Positions 1-9,040 are shown, numbered from the stretch's first letter. The stretch: DNA of 64,000 nucleotides from Ornithinibacter sp. (GCA_029266735.1 JAQSWG010000015.1:57182-121181), one strand, 5' to 3'. The notes: a model not told the origin generated them from the sequence alone. Numbers and translations: made by a program.

Positions 1-545
1 TCCGCAAGGGCCTGAAGAACCAGGACCAGTGGACCAAGCTCGCCCGGATCATGGGCAAGATCTCCGACAGCCCGCTCTTCATCGACGACAGCCCCAACAT
101 GTCGCTCATGGAGATCCGGGCCAAGTGCCGCCGGCTCAAGCAGCAGCACAACCTTCGGATGGTCATCATCGACTACCTGCAGCTCATGAGCTCCGGCAAG
201 AAGGTGGAGTCACGCCAGCAGGAGGTCGCCGAGTTCTCCCGTGCGCTGAAGCTCCTGGCCAAGGAGCTCGAGGTCCCGGTCATCGCCATCAGCCAGCTCA
301 ACCGTGGCCCGGAGCAGCGCACCGACAAACGACCACAGATGTCGGACCTGCGCGAAAGCGGATCGATCGAACAAGATGCGGACGTCGTCATCCTCCTCCA
401 CCGCGACCGCTCGGACCCTGAGCGGGACGGTGAGGCCGACGTCATCGTCGCCAAGCACCGCAACGGCCCGACCAAGGACATCGTCCTGGCGTTCCAGGGG
501 CACTACAGCCGGTTCAACAACATGGCCCGCGACGGCGGGTTCTGA
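1..545 (+). CDS. dnaB: Replicative DNA helicase DnaB, C-terminal part (5' end outside window)
   Basis: The reading frame is open from the left edge (first full codon at base 3) and ends with TGA at 543-545, so only about the last 180 residues are present. It holds the RecA-like ATPase core of the hexameric replicative helicase. Visible motifs are the DDSPN segment, a hydrophobic Walker B strand ending in IDYLQLM, the sensor segment AISQLNRGPE, and the RESGSIEQDADVV and HRNGPT motifs typical of DnaB helicase motifs H3-H4. The C-terminus FNNMARDGGF is like actinobacterial DnaB ends. No intein is seen in this part. It is followed by a strong hairpin. Confidence 0.96.
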   Translation, partial: RKGLKNQDQWTKLARIMGKISDSPLFIDDSPNMSLMEIRAKCRRLKQQHNLRMVIIDYLQLMSSGKKVESRQQEVAEFSRALKLLAKELEVPVIAISQLNRGPEQRTDKRPQMSDLRESGSIEQDADVVILLHRDRSDPERDGEADVIVAKHRNGPTKDIVLAFQGHYSRFNNMARDGGF

Positions 546-574
546 CGTCGACCCGACAACGGGTGGACACGGTT

Positions 575-616
575 CTGGGCGCCGGCGGCACGAGGCTGGG
601 CGCCGGCGGCACGAGG
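575..616. repeat. Tandem duplication of a 21-bp unit
   Basis: Bases 575-595 and 596-616 are identical 21-bp units, beginning CTGGGCGCC and ending GCACGAGG. The first bases of a partial third copy run into the adjacent hairpin. It is noncoding, between the end of dnaB and the convergent isomerase-like gene. It probably arose by slippage and no function is evident. Confidence 0.85.
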
Positions 617-642
617 CGGGGCGCCGACCATCGGCGCCCCGC
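616..642. terminator. Bidirectional hairpin terminator between convergent genes
   Basis: A perfect 12-bp inverted repeat, GCGGGGCGCCGA with its complement, surrounds a 3-base loop (CCA). It lies between the stop of dnaB (+) and the stop of the gene on the minus strand. There is no T-run, as is common in GC-rich actinobacteria. Confidence 0.7.
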
Positions 643-659
643 CCCTCAGTGCTCGACCG

Positions 660-1574
660 TCAGTACGTCACGCAGGCGAGGTAGTCGAACCCCGTCTCCG
701 CTGCCTCGAACGGGTCGAACGTCGGGTCACCGAAGCGCGGGTCGTGCTCGACGACGTAGTAGCGGATGCCGCCGCCCGCTGCCTCGAAGATCGTCGGGAA
801 GTCGATGATCCCCTCGCCGACGATCTCGATGCGGCCGGGGAACGTCCCGGCAGCCATGTCCTTGACGTGGAACAGCTCGATCCGGTCGCCGTACTGCTCG
901 ATCAGCTCCACCGGGTCGACGCCGCCGTTCGTGGCCCAGTACAGGTCGAGCTGGAAGACGACGTTCCTCGGGTCCGTGTTCGCCAGGAGGATGTCGTAGG
1001 CCGTCATGTCGCCGAAGACGCGCTGGAACTCCCAGTTGTGGTTGTGGACCATGAGCGTCTGTCCGGCTTTGCGGGCCTGCTCGCCGACCGCGTCGAGGTA
1101 CTCGGCATACGCGATCCACTCCGCCTCGGTAGCGAAGTTCGGCGTCCCGCCGGAGCCGAAGTACTTGATGCCGAGGATGCGGTTCTCCTCGAGGATCGCC
1201 TCGATGTCGGCGGGGTTCGTCGGCGTGCCGACGTTCACGTGGCGTGCGGATGCCTTGAGGCCGTACTCGTCGAGCAGGGCGCGATACTCCTCGGCGGTGA
1301 GCCCGCTGAGGGTGAACGGCTCGACGTTGCGGTAGCCCATCTCGCTCAGCGCGGCGAAGACCTCCCGCGTCCGTTCGATCGTCGCGGCATCCGTGCCGAA
1401 CCCGATGTACTCGGCGAACGTCCACAGCTGGATCGAGATCTTGCTGGCTGGCACGCCCCTGCCCGCGCAGTCGGGCTGCGCCGCACCTGCCGTGGTCGCG
1501 GTGCCGGTGAAGAGACACCCGGCGAGGACCATCGCCGTGAGGAGGCCGCGCAGAACGCGGCGTAGTGGTTGCAT
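660..1574 (-). CDS. Secreted lipoprotein, sugar phosphate isomerase/epimerase-like (AP-endonuclease-2 TIM barrel)
   Basis: 304 residues. The N-terminus has basic residues, a hydrophobic stretch and a lipobox (LAGC, Cys at about residue 20), so the protein is probably a membrane-anchored lipoprotein. The rest matches the xylose-isomerase-like TIM barrel of sugar phosphate isomerases/epimerases: ISIQLWTF at the first strand, GYRNVEPF, HNHNWEF, the metal-ligand-like QLDLYW strand, LFHVKDM, and a final YVVEHD. Acidic and His residues for a divalent metal site are present. The substrate is unknown. Secreted members of this family occur in carbohydrate-degrading bacteria, so a role outside the cytoplasm in sugar conversion is inferred. 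It stands alone, convergent with dnaB. Confidence 0.82.
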   Translation of the reverse strand: MQPLRRVLRGLLTAMVLAGCLFTGTATTAGAAQPDCAGRGVPASKISIQLWTFAEYIGFGTDAATIERTREVFAALSEMGYRNVEPFTLSGLTAEEYRALLDEYGLKASARHVNVGTPTNPADIEAILEENRILGIKYFGSGGTPNFATEAEWIAYAEYLDAVGEQARKAGQTLMVHNHNWEFQRVFGDMTAYDILLANTDPRNVVFQLDLYWATNGGVDPVELIEQYGDRIELFHVKDMAAGTFPGRIEIVGEGIIDFPTIFEAAGGGIRYYVVEHDPRFGDPTFDPFEAAETGFDYLACVTY

Positions 1575-1751
1575 CAGAAGACTCCCATCCCGTGGTGACG
1601 CCGTGCGGCTGCAACCGCCGGCGAACCCCGCTCCACCCCGGGAGCTGGATCACCACCCACGCTACCGACGGAGGCAGGAGAGAACCGGGCTGCGTGCACC
1701 GTCGTCTCCGGGACTTTCGACCGCCCCCCGACGAGGGCCCATACTCGGCCC

Positions 1752-2627
1752 ATGACGTCTGCAAGCCACGGACCACGGGGCGCACGGAGGCGAAGCGCCG
1801 CCGTGGCGGTGACGATGCTCGCCCTCGCTGCGTGCGGCACCGGGGCGGACTCGCGCGACGACGGGGACGGCTCGAGCACCGCCGGAGTGCCGGGCCTGGC
1901 GCCGCACGAGTACCTGCCAGGGCTCGAGTCGCACCCACACGTGCCCGAGGGCGCCGGCTCGGCGCCCGTCGTCGTGATGATCCCCGGCGGGTCCTGGCAG
2001 TCGGCCAACCCGTCCGGTCTCGAGCCGTTGGCCGAAGCGCTGGCTGCGGACGGTGTCGTCGCGGTGCCCGTCACGATCCGCGCCTCCGCGGACGACGTCG
2101 TCTATCCCACCCCCGTCGAGGACGTCCTCTGCGCGCTCGCCGACGGTGCCGCGACGGCCCGTGAGGCCGGCATCGACCCGGACCGGCTGGTGCTCCTCGG
2201 ACACTCCTCCGGCGCGCACCTCTCCGCGGTGGCGACCCTGGCGGCCGACCGGTTCTCGCCCGACTGCGAGGACCCCGTCGTCGCGCCCGACGCGTTCATC
2301 GGGCTCGCCGGGCCCTACGACATCCGGCAGTTCGCGGATGCCGCCGACGCGCTCTTCGCTGCCCCGGTCGACGAGGCACCGGGCGAGTGGGACGCCGCCA
2401 ACCCTGTCATCCACGCCGACCTGCGGCCCGAGGTGCCCGTGCTGCTCCTCCACGGTGAGGCGGACGACGTCGTGCCCGTCTCGTTCACCACCGACTTCGG
2501 CACGGCGCTGGAGGCCGCCGGCCACCCGACGACGGTCCGCGTGCTCACCGACGAGGACCACGAGACCGTCTACGCCGCCGAGACGGCGGCCCGACCCGTC
2601 GTCGACTGGCTCGAGAGTCTTCCGTAG
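1752..2627 (+). CDS. Lipoprotein alpha/beta-hydrolase (carboxylesterase-like)
   Basis: 291 residues. The signal peptide is basic (RGARRR), then hydrophobic, ending in the lipobox LAAC. The alpha/beta-hydrolase fold is clear: oxyanion-hole region MIPGGSW, nucleophile elbow GHSSG (Ser), acidic residue in GEADDVVP and catalytic His in DEDHE. This arrangement is like the BD-FAE/esterase-lipase group with an HGG-like loop. The substrate is not predictable. The gene is monocistronic and faces a convergent neighbour. Confidence 0.85.
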   Translation: MTSASHGPRGARRRSAAVAVTMLALAACGTGADSRDDGDGSSTAGVPGLAPHEYLPGLESHPHVPEGAGSAPVVVMIPGGSWQSANPSGLEPLAEALAADGVVAVPVTIRASADDVVYPTPVEDVLCALADGAATAREAGIDPDRLVLLGHSSGAHLSAVATLAADRFSPDCEDPVVAPDAFIGLAGPYDIRQFADAADALFAAPVDEAPGEWDAANPVIHADLRPEVPVLLLHGEADDVVPVSFTTDFGTALEAAGHPTTVRVLTDEDHETVYAAETAARPVVDWLESLP

Positions 2628-2677
2628 CCCGGTGACGGGCCTGGACGCTAGTCGCCGGTCGGAGCGTCGGTGCGGCA

Positions 2678-2694
2678 CAACGGCGTCGCCGTTG
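2678..2694. terminator. Short hairpin between convergent genes
   Basis: CAACGGC, a 3-base loop and GCCGTTG form a perfect 7-bp stem just after the esterase gene and next to the end of the convergent membrane gene. It is a plausible bidirectional terminator, without a T-run. Confidence 0.4.
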
Positions 2695-2695
2695 C

Positions 2696-4243
2696 TCAGC
2701 TCCGTGTCGCGTAGGGCGTGAGCAGCTGGTCGACGGGCGCGTAGTCGTCGGTGAGCACGGACACGTCGCCGACCCATGCGTCCAGCCGCGCCCCGTCGAG
2801 AACCGCCCATCCGACGTCCAACGCGTCCATCTCGGACTGCCACGCCGCAGGGTCGAGGGGCGCGTCGGAGGCCAGCACGACGAGGTTCCCTCCGCCTCGT
2901 CCCTCCGTCACCTCGGGGGGCGCGGCGACGACGACGTGGTCGAAGAGGGAGGTGAGCGTGCCCACCTTCGCCCTGGCGAAGGCGAGGGGATCGTGGTCGA
3001 TGACGTTGGCGGCATACACCCCGTCGGCCTTGAGGACCCTCTCGACCTCGGCGAGCGCCTCGCGGGTCGTGAGGTGCCACGGCACGCTCACTCCACCGAA
3101 CGCGTCGCCGACGACGAGGTCCAGGCTCCCCGACTCCACCCGCCTGATACCGAGCCGAGCGTCCTCGACGCGTACCTCGAGGTCCGGCCCCACCTCCAGC
3201 CCGAGCCGTTCCACGTCGACGTCGACGACTCCCGGGTCGATCTCCGACACCGTGCTCTTCGTGCCGGGTCTCGTCTCGGCGAGGTAGCGGGGCAATGTCA
3301 GGCCGCCGCCGCCGAGGTGGTGCGCCGCGATCGGCCGGCCGGTGGGGAAGCGCGCATCGACGGCTGCGGCCAGGGACCTGACGTAGCCGAACTCCAGATA
3401 GGTCGGGTCCTCGATGTCGACGTAGGAATGCCACAGGTTGTCCAGCACCAGGCGGCGCCCGGTGTCGCGGTCCGGGTCGGCCTCCACCACGGCGCAGTGG
3501 TATGCCGTCTCGGCGTCACATGCGCTCGGAGCGACGCCGGCTCCGAGGCCCCCGACGACGACGACGGCAGCGGCGATGATGCCCCCGCGACGGCGCCGGC
3601 CGACCTCGACGACGAGCCCTGCGAGGGCGAGGACGATGCCGAGCCCGACCATGATCCAGGTCACCGGCACCCGAGAGATGAGGACGAACCCAGTGAGGAC
3701 CGTCCCGAGGATGGCACCGGTGGTCCCGATGCCGGAGAGCCGTCCGACCACGGACCCGGTCTCCGCGAGGCTCGCCAGCCGCAGCTTCGTGACGATGGGC
3801 GTCACGGCCGACAGCAGCAGGCCCGGGACGATGATCGTCGTGGCCGCGGCGAGGAGGAGGTAGGCGCCCCCGGCCGCTGAGCCCGCACCGCGGAGCACGA
3901 ACGGGGTGGCCGCCACCACGGCGCCCGAGGTCCCCAGGAGGGGGCCCAGCATGGCGCGCGAGTCACGCTCGTCAGCCCACCGGCCGCCGACCCAGGACCC
4001 GCCGGCGATCGCGGCGAGCGCGAGACCGATGACGAGGGTGCTCGTCTCCAGGGTCAGGCCGAGGTAGGGGGCCAGCAGGCGGAGGGCGACGATCTCCACG
4101 ACGAGCACGGCCGCCGAGGAGCCGAAGACGAGCGCGGCCGCGAGCCCGGCCCCGATCGCCGGCTCGACCGGGCCCACCGTCTCACGTCGCGACGCCTCGG
4201 GTGTGCCACCCCCTCCGGGCGGCCGCGGGGATCGGGAGCTCAC
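2696..4243 (-). CDS. Membrane-fused spermidine synthase-like protein
   Basis: About 515 residues. The first half holds six to eight hydrophobic helices of the MFS-like type found in fused spermidine synthases, starting with AAALVFGSSAAVLVVEIVAL. The second half is a polyamine-synthase-like Rossmann domain: HLGGGGLTLPRYLA (SAM/dcSAM loop), EIDPGVVDV, and DLVVGDAFGG at the catalytic Asp position. Real aminopropyl transfer is not assured, since many fused members are uncharacterised. The GTG at 4243 was chosen because GGGAG lies 4 bases upstream. A GTG at 4264 and one near residue 31 are alternatives. Confidence 0.8.
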   Translation of the reverse strand: MSSRSPRPPGGGGTPEASRRETVGPVEPAIGAGLAAALVFGSSAAVLVVEIVALRLLAPYLGLTLETSTLVIGLALAAIAGGSWVGGRWADERDSRAMLGPLLGTSGAVVAATPFVLRGAGSAAGGAYLLLAAATTIIVPGLLLSAVTPIVTKLRLASLAETGSVVGRLSGIGTTGAILGTVLTGFVLISRVPVTWIMVGLGIVLALAGLVVEVGRRRRGGIIAAAVVVVGGLGAGVAPSACDAETAYHCAVVEADPDRDTGRRLVLDNLWHSYVDIEDPTYLEFGYVRSLAAAVDARFPTGRPIAAHHLGGGGLTLPRYLAETRPGTKSTVSEIDPGVVDVDVERLGLEVGPDLEVRVEDARLGIRRVESGSLDLVVGDAFGGVSVPWHLTTREALAEVERVLKADGVYAANVIDHDPLAFARAKVGTLTSLFDHVVVAAPPEVTEGRGGGNLVVLASDAPLDPAAWQSEMDALDVGWAVLDGARLDAWVGDVSVLTDDYAPVDQLLTPYATRS

Positions 4244-4503
4244 GCCGCTCCCGGCGAGTCGCACACGTGCGCCATCTGCGAATCCTCCTCGTCAACCCAT
4301 CGACCGACCGGCCGCACGCTACGGCACACGCACGGGCACGGGGTACTGAGGCCTCGTGCCGGTGGCGAAGGGCTGGTTCACCGGGGAGTGCTGAGCAGTT
4401 CCGGGATTGGCCTCGATGGCGGACTCGTGCGAACCACCTGGACCGGCGGAGGAGACGCTGACACGTCCCGAGTGAGCGTCGACCGCTGTGGCACGATGGC
4501 GTC

Positions 4504-5088
4504 GTGACGATGGCTGGGCGGGGGAGTCCACGCGCCAGGAGCTCACGACCGTCACTGCGCTGGCGCCCTTCACGCAGCTCCGCCGAGCTGCTCCACAACC
4601 GGGCGCTGACCCACGTCCCATGGAACGGGCTCCGGTTGACGTACCTGCGGGGCCTGGGACTGAAGGCGGGGCCGCACACCTACCTCTTCGGCAGCTCCGA
4701 GGTGATCGCGCCGCAGAACCTCACGATCGCCGGCAACTGCCACATCGGCCGCTTCTGCCAGATCGACGCCCGCGGCGGGATCGACATCGGCCGCAACGTC
4801 GTCATCGCCAGTCACACCCTGCTCATCACCGCTGACCACGACCCTCGGTCGCCGGGTTTCGACGGTCGCCTCGGCGGCATCGTCATCGGGGACCGGGTGT
4901 GGATCGGAAGCCGAGCGACGATCCTCAAAGGAGTGACCATCGGCGAGGGCGCGGTGGTCGCCGCGGGTGCGGTGGTGGTGTCCGACGTCCCTGCCTGGAC
5001 GGTTGTCGGCGGGGTTCCCGCCCGACCGATCGGCGACCGCCCGACCGAGATGGCGTACGAGATCGACTACGGGCCCGAGTTCTACTGA
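4504..5088 (+). CDS. Hexapeptide-repeat acyltransferase (LbH/WcaF type)
   Basis: 194 residues. The body is a left-handed beta-helix of imperfect hexapeptides (for example IAGNCHIGRFCQIDA, GIDIGRNVVI, GGIVIGDRVWIGSRA, GVTIGEGAVVAAGAVV). The His in ITADHD matches the usual catalytic His of this acetyltransferase group, and the C-terminus VVGGVPARPIG is typical of sugar O-acetyltransferases. It probably acetylates a cell-surface glycan and stands next to a glycosyltransferase and a WbsX-like gene. The start may be GTG 4504 or ATG 4510. Confidence 0.87.
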   Translation: MTMAGRGSPRARSSRPSLRWRPSRSSAELLHNRALTHVPWNGLRLTYLRGLGLKAGPHTYLFGSSEVIAPQNLTIAGNCHIGRFCQIDARGGIDIGRNVVIASHTLLITADHDPRSPGFDGRLGGIVIGDRVWIGSRATILKGVTIGEGAVVAAGAVVVSDVPAWTVVGGVPARPIGDRPTEMAYEIDYGPEFY

Positions 5089-5106
5089 GGAGGGTCCCGT
5101 CGGCGA

Positions 5107-6249
5107 TCACGGGGGGAATGACCCACCTGCGGTCGGCGTCAGGTCGACCGCCTCGGCATAGCAGCGGGCGACGGCTCCCACGCCCATGCGACGGCTCGCC
5201 TCCGCGGCGATGGCGTGGGCCGCGGTCACCGAGCCAGCGGCCTCGTCGAGGGTGGCCCGAAGAGTGCCGGCGAGATCCGAGCTCCGGGTCAGCAGGCCCC
5301 ACGCCTCGAGCTCACGCGCGCCGGCACGGTCGTCGTCGGTCAGGACCAGGCAACCCGAGGCCACCGCCCAGCAGAGCGGACCGCTCGCCGCCAGGTAGTT
5401 GGCCGCCGGGGCCGATGAGGAGGTCCGGACCACGACCGCCGCCTCATCGAAGGTCTCGAGAAGCGCAGCCTCCTCCAGCAGACCCGTGAATCGGACCACG
5501 TCGTGCGTGCCGTCGGTCAGTCGCGACCGGACCTGTTCCTCGACGCCCGGGGAAGAGGCACCGACGACCACGGTCCACGGCGTCGATGTCGACCGGCGGA
5601 CGTCGTCGACGACGGCGGCGACGTCGAGGATGCCTGCGATGTCGGACACGTAGCCCGGCACGAACACCACCGGACTCTTGGCGCGGGCCGGTCGCGCGCC
5701 CACGACGTGCGGAATCGTCGTGACCGAGCGCCCGGCCCGACGCGAGAGCTCAGCGGCCCCCTCTTCGGTCAAGGCGAACACGGCGGTGCAGGCACCCAGC
5801 AACCGTCGCTCCCAACGACGCCCGATCCTCACGCTCAGGAGCTCCCCCAGTCTGCGGAGCCCTCGACGGTCGAGCAGCGAGAACAACATGACCGAGCCGG
5901 CCACCGACGGCGCGTCGTGACACGTGACAGCCAGACCGGCGCCCCGGTGGCGGGTCAACCGGCCGAGCGCCAAGTAGAACTCGAACAGGGCGCGGCCCGA
6001 GAGCTCGACGTGGACGAAGTCCCCCGGTTGGGTGAACCACCCGCTGACGAACCCGCGCAGGGCTGCCCGAAGCGCCTGGCTGCGCTGTGGATCGGGGGGT
6101 GCGATGACGAGCCTGACCGGGCCGAAAAGGCTCAGAACGCGCACGAACTCCTGCGCGTAAAGACCGATCCCGCTGGAGGTGGGCGGGAACTTGCTCACAT
6201 AGACGATCGTCGGACCCGATCCAGGCGGCCGGTCGACGCCTGCGCTCAC
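5107..6249 (-). CDS. Glycosyltransferase, GT4-like (GT-B fold)
   Basis: 380 residues, starting at GTG 6249 after AGGAGG. The N-terminal KFPPTSSGIGLYAQEF is the usual donor/acceptor loop of GT4 enzymes. The middle has an HVVGARPARAKSPVVFVPGYVSDIAG-like linker, and the C-terminal Rossmann half has VVGASSPG, then a weakly conserved E/E region. The canonical EX7E is not obvious, so the sugar donor cannot be named. It lies in the glycan locus between the acyltransferase and a divergent WbsX-like gene. A role in polysaccharide or glycolipid assembly is inferred. Confidence 0.75.
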   Translation of the reverse strand: MSAGVDRPPGSGPTIVYVSKFPPTSSGIGLYAQEFVRVLSLFGPVRLVIAPPDPQRSQALRAALRGFVSGWFTQPGDFVHVELSGRALFEFYLALGRLTRHRGAGLAVTCHDAPSVAGSVMLFSLLDRRGLRRLGELLSVRIGRRWERRLLGACTAVFALTEEGAAELSRRAGRSVTTIPHVVGARPARAKSPVVFVPGYVSDIAGILDVAAVVDDVRRSTSTPWTVVVGASSPGVEEQVRSRLTDGTHDVVRFTGLLEEAALLETFDEAAVVVRTSSSAPAANYLAASGPLCWAVASGCLVLTDDDRAGARELEAWGLLTRSSDLAGTLRATLDEAAGSVTAAHAIAAEASRRMGVGAVARCYAEAVDLTPTAGGSFPP

Positions 6250-6361
6250 ACCAGCCTCCTTTCCCGGACCGGTGTCACCGTGGCTCGTGGCCGCGCGCCT
6301 GCACCGCTTGCAGGTGTGTCGGGGCTCCCGGTCGGCGCCCGCCGCCGCCAGACTAGGACCG

Positions 6362-7471
6362 ATGAGCCAGACATCCGAGCCGAGTCATGCCGACGAAGCT
6401 GACCGGTCAGCGGTGAATGCTCGCGTGGTCACGTTCTACCTTCCCCAGTTCCATCCGATCCCGGAGAACGACGAATGGTGGGAGCCGGGGTTCACGGAGT
6501 GGACGAACGTCACCCGAGCCCGACCGTTGTATCCCGGCCACCAACAGCCGATGCTGCCCTCCGAGCTCGGCTTCTACGACCTCCGGGTTCCGGAGACCAG
6601 GCGCGCACAAGGTGAACTGGCGAGCACCTACGGCGTCGAGGCGTTCTGCTACTGGCACTACTGGTTCGGCGACGGCCGGCGTCTCCTGGAGAGACCGTTC
6701 ACCGAGGTGTTGGCTTCGGGTGAGCCATCGATCTCCTTCTGTGTGGCGTGGGCGAACGAGACGTGGAGTGGAGCCTGGATCGGAGCGCCGGACAAGGTGC
6801 TCCAACAGCAGACGTATCCGGGCGAAGCGGATGACCGTGCGCACTTCGCGGCGCTGCTGCCGGCGTTCCGCGACGATCGGTATCTCACGGTCGACGGCCG
6901 GCCGGTCTTCTACGTCTACCGACCCAGCGAGCTGCCGGACGCCGCTGCCTTCGTCGACCGTTGGCAGGCCATGGCGGCCGCGGCGGGTCTGCCCGGGCTG
7001 TACCTGGTGGCCGAGGTGAGCGACGGCCTGGGGACCGGACCGCCCGCGAAGTGGACGGGTACCGTCGGCTTCGACGCGGTGGCCTACCTGAGGCTCCCCC
7101 TCGACGTGAAGGCACTTGCACTCCTGCGTCGGGGCCGCGTACGCCGAGCCCTGAGGCTGCCGGGCCTCTACCGGTATGCCACCGGCCGGGTTCGCGAGCT
7201 CGACGGAGACCGATCGGTGCAGCCCGTGATCTACCCCAACTGGGACAACACGCCTCGGATGGGGCGGGACGGGCTCGTGCTCGTCGGGGCGACTCCGGAG
7301 CGGTTCGAGGAGAACGTCCGAGACGCGGTCGCGCTGGTCGCGTCGCGGCCGCCGAGCGAACGGTTCGTCTGGATCAAGTCCTGGAACGAATGGGCCGAGG
7401 GCAACCACCTCGAACCCGACCAGGTGTTCGGCCGGGGATGGCTCGAGAGCCTCCGTCGCGGTCTCGGTTGA
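6362..7471 (+). CDS. WbsX-like protein with glycoside hydrolase family 99-like domain
   Basis: 369 residues. The family signature is strong: FYLPQFHPIPENDEWW, GFTEWTNV, then YCYWHYWF-like FCYWHYWFGDGR, FCVAWANETW, YVYRP, the VIYPNWDNTPR stretch, and KSWNEWAEGNHLEPD at the end. WbsX/GH99-like proteins occur in O-antigen and capsule gene clusters as glycan-processing enzymes or putative glycosyltransferases. The ATG at 6362 is preferred because the conserved region follows soon after. An upstream GTG at 6272 would add 30 unconserved residues. It is divergent from the GT4 gene. Confidence 0.88.
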   Translation: MSQTSEPSHADEADRSAVNARVVTFYLPQFHPIPENDEWWEPGFTEWTNVTRARPLYPGHQQPMLPSELGFYDLRVPETRRAQGELASTYGVEAFCYWHYWFGDGRRLLERPFTEVLASGEPSISFCVAWANETWSGAWIGAPDKVLQQQTYPGEADDRAHFAALLPAFRDDRYLTVDGRPVFYVYRPSELPDAAAFVDRWQAMAAAAGLPGLYLVAEVSDGLGTGPPAKWTGTVGFDAVAYLRLPLDVKALALLRRGRVRRALRLPGLYRYATGRVRELDGDRSVQPVIYPNWDNTPRMGRDGLVLVGATPERFEENVRDAVALVASRPPSERFVWIKSWNEWAEGNHLEPDQVFGRGWLESLRRGLG

Positions 7472-7572
7472 CCGGTCGGAGCATCACCACCCCGGTCGAT
7501 CCTGCACCCGTACATCAAGGGTTGCATCGTCGACGTCGAGCGACCCATCGACAGGCCGCCCGCGGTTGACGG

Positions 7573-8247
7573 TCAGGAGTCGGGCTGCGCCACGATGACG
7601 AACTGCATGTACCTCGCATCCCGGAGCAAGGGCACGACGAGCCGCTTGGCGACGCGGCGAACGTGGCGCGGGTCGCTCCGCCATTCGGCGGCCACGTCGT
7701 TGACGCCCTGGCAGCTGGTCACGGTGTAGCCGGCGTGCTCGAACATCTCGATCATCGTGGCCCGGGTGAAGAACCGCAGATGCGTCCGGTCGAGCGTGCC
7801 CGCATCGTGGTAGTCCCAGCGTCCCCGGATCAGCTGCAGGACCACCGGTGCGAACTGGATGCTGGGGATCGCGGCGAGGACGTGGCCGCCGGGAGCGACC
7901 CACTCGCGGGCCGACGCGAGCAACCTCCACGGGTCGCCCATGTGCTCGAGGACGTCGTTGAAGCAGACCAGGTCGAACCGCCCCGCCTGGAGGCCAAGCG
8001 CCTCGGGGAAGTAGCCGTCCACGACCTCGTCATAGCCGTGGCCCGCGCGCGCGATGGCGGCCTGGCTCGGGACCGCGTCGATCCCGACGAGCCGCGCCTC
8101 GGGCCCCAGGACCGACCGCAGCGTCGCGCCGAAACCACCGGGGCCGCAGCCCACGTCGAGGACCGATCGTGCGCGGCGTGGGATGAACGGTCGCAGCTCC
8201 TCCCGCGAGTCCTCCGGGTAGAGGTCCTGCTGAGGCGGCTGGCTCAC
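7573..8247 (-). CDS. Class I SAM-dependent methyltransferase
   Basis: About 224 residues. Motif I is LDVGCGPGGFG, an acidic residue for ribose binding follows in VGIDAVP, and FDLVCFNDVLEHMGDP is the post-I/motif II region. This is the Methyltransf_23/UbiG-like type common in glycan clusters. The C-terminal part (DRTHLRFFTRATM) matches methyltransferases that act on sugar or lipid-linked intermediates. GTG 8247 is preferred over 8262 because GAGGAG sits 5 bases upstream of it. The substrate is unknown, and glycan methylation is inferred from context. Confidence 0.85.
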   Translation of the reverse strand: MSQPPQQDLYPEDSREELRPFIPRRARSVLDVGCGPGGFGATLRSVLGPEARLVGIDAVPSQAAIARAGHGYDEVVDGYFPEALGLQAGRFDLVCFNDVLEHMGDPWRLLASAREWVAPGGHVLAAIPSIQFAPVVLQLIRGRWDYHDAGTLDRTHLRFFTRATMIEMFEHAGYTVTSCQGVNDVAAEWRSDPRHVRRVAKRLVVPLLRDARYMQFVIVAQPDS

Positions 8248-8302
8248 CGAGGCTCCTCTCACGACGGTGCGGTCACCCTATCCACCCTCGACGGGGCCCT
8301 CG

Positions 8303-9040
8303 TCACTGCCCGAGGATGGCGCGCAGACGCATGGCGTTCGCCACGGCATACCCGAACTGGTCGTTGTTGAAGTAGCCGTAGACGCGGTGGCCTGCCCCTT
8401 CCCACTCGAGGAGACGGTCCGCCCACCACCGCAGGTCGTCCTCGGAGTAGGAGCCGGCGTAGAGGTGCTCGGGGCTCGGTCCGTGCCAGCGGACGTACAC
8501 GTGGTCGGTCGTCGCTCGAAGGACGCAGGGGAGCTTGGCGCCGCTCATGACGACGTAGGCCGTGCGGTGACGCTCGAGGATGCCGAACACAGAGTCCTGG
8601 AGCCACGACGGATGCCGGAACTCCACGGCCAGGCGGAGGGAGGACGGGAGGTGGTCGAGCGCGTACTCCAGCCGGGCGTCGTCGCGCTCCATCGTGGGAG
8701 GCAGCTGGAGGAGCAGGGGTCCGGCACGGTCACCGAGCAGGCGGAACCCGCGCTCGATGATCTCGGACCACCGCTCGGGGGCGTGGAGTCGCCGGGCGTG
8801 GGTCAGTGCGCGCGGTGCCTTGACGGTCATCTCGAACCCGGACGGCAGCCGGTCGTGCCACCCCTGGAATGCGGTGTCCCGGGGCCAGCGGTAGTGGCTC
8901 GCGTTGAGCTCGACCGTTCCGAGGTGCTCGGCGTAGAACTCCAGCCACCTGCGCCGGGGCACGCCGCTCGGGTAGAAGGGCCCGGCCCAGCTGCCGTAGG
9001 TCCAGCCGGAGGTCCCGATGAGGATCGTCACCCGACCCAT
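8303..9040 (-). CDS. DUF72 family protein (YecE-like)
   Basis: 245 residues, a full-length member. Family marks are GTSGWTYGSW at the N-terminus, FYP, ELNASHYRWP, FEMTVKAPRALTH, LQLPPTM, the EFRHPSW strand, YVRWHG, and the final YFNNDQFGYAVANA. DUF72 proteins have a TIM-barrel fold and no established activity. ATG 9040 starts right before the conserved region, and the frame stays open much further upstream without any conserved sequence. It is divergent from the next gene. Confidence 0.93.
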   Translation of the reverse strand: MGRVTILIGTSGWTYGSWAGPFYPSGVPRRRWLEFYAEHLGTVELNASHYRWPRDTAFQGWHDRLPSGFEMTVKAPRALTHARRLHAPERWSEIIERGFRLLGDRAGPLLLQLPPTMERDDARLEYALDHLPSSLRLAVEFRHPSWLQDSVFGILERHRTAYVVMSGAKLPCVLRATTDHVYVRWHGPSPEHLYAGSYSEDDLRWWADRLLEWEGAGHRVYGYFNNDQFGYAVANAMRLRAILGQ

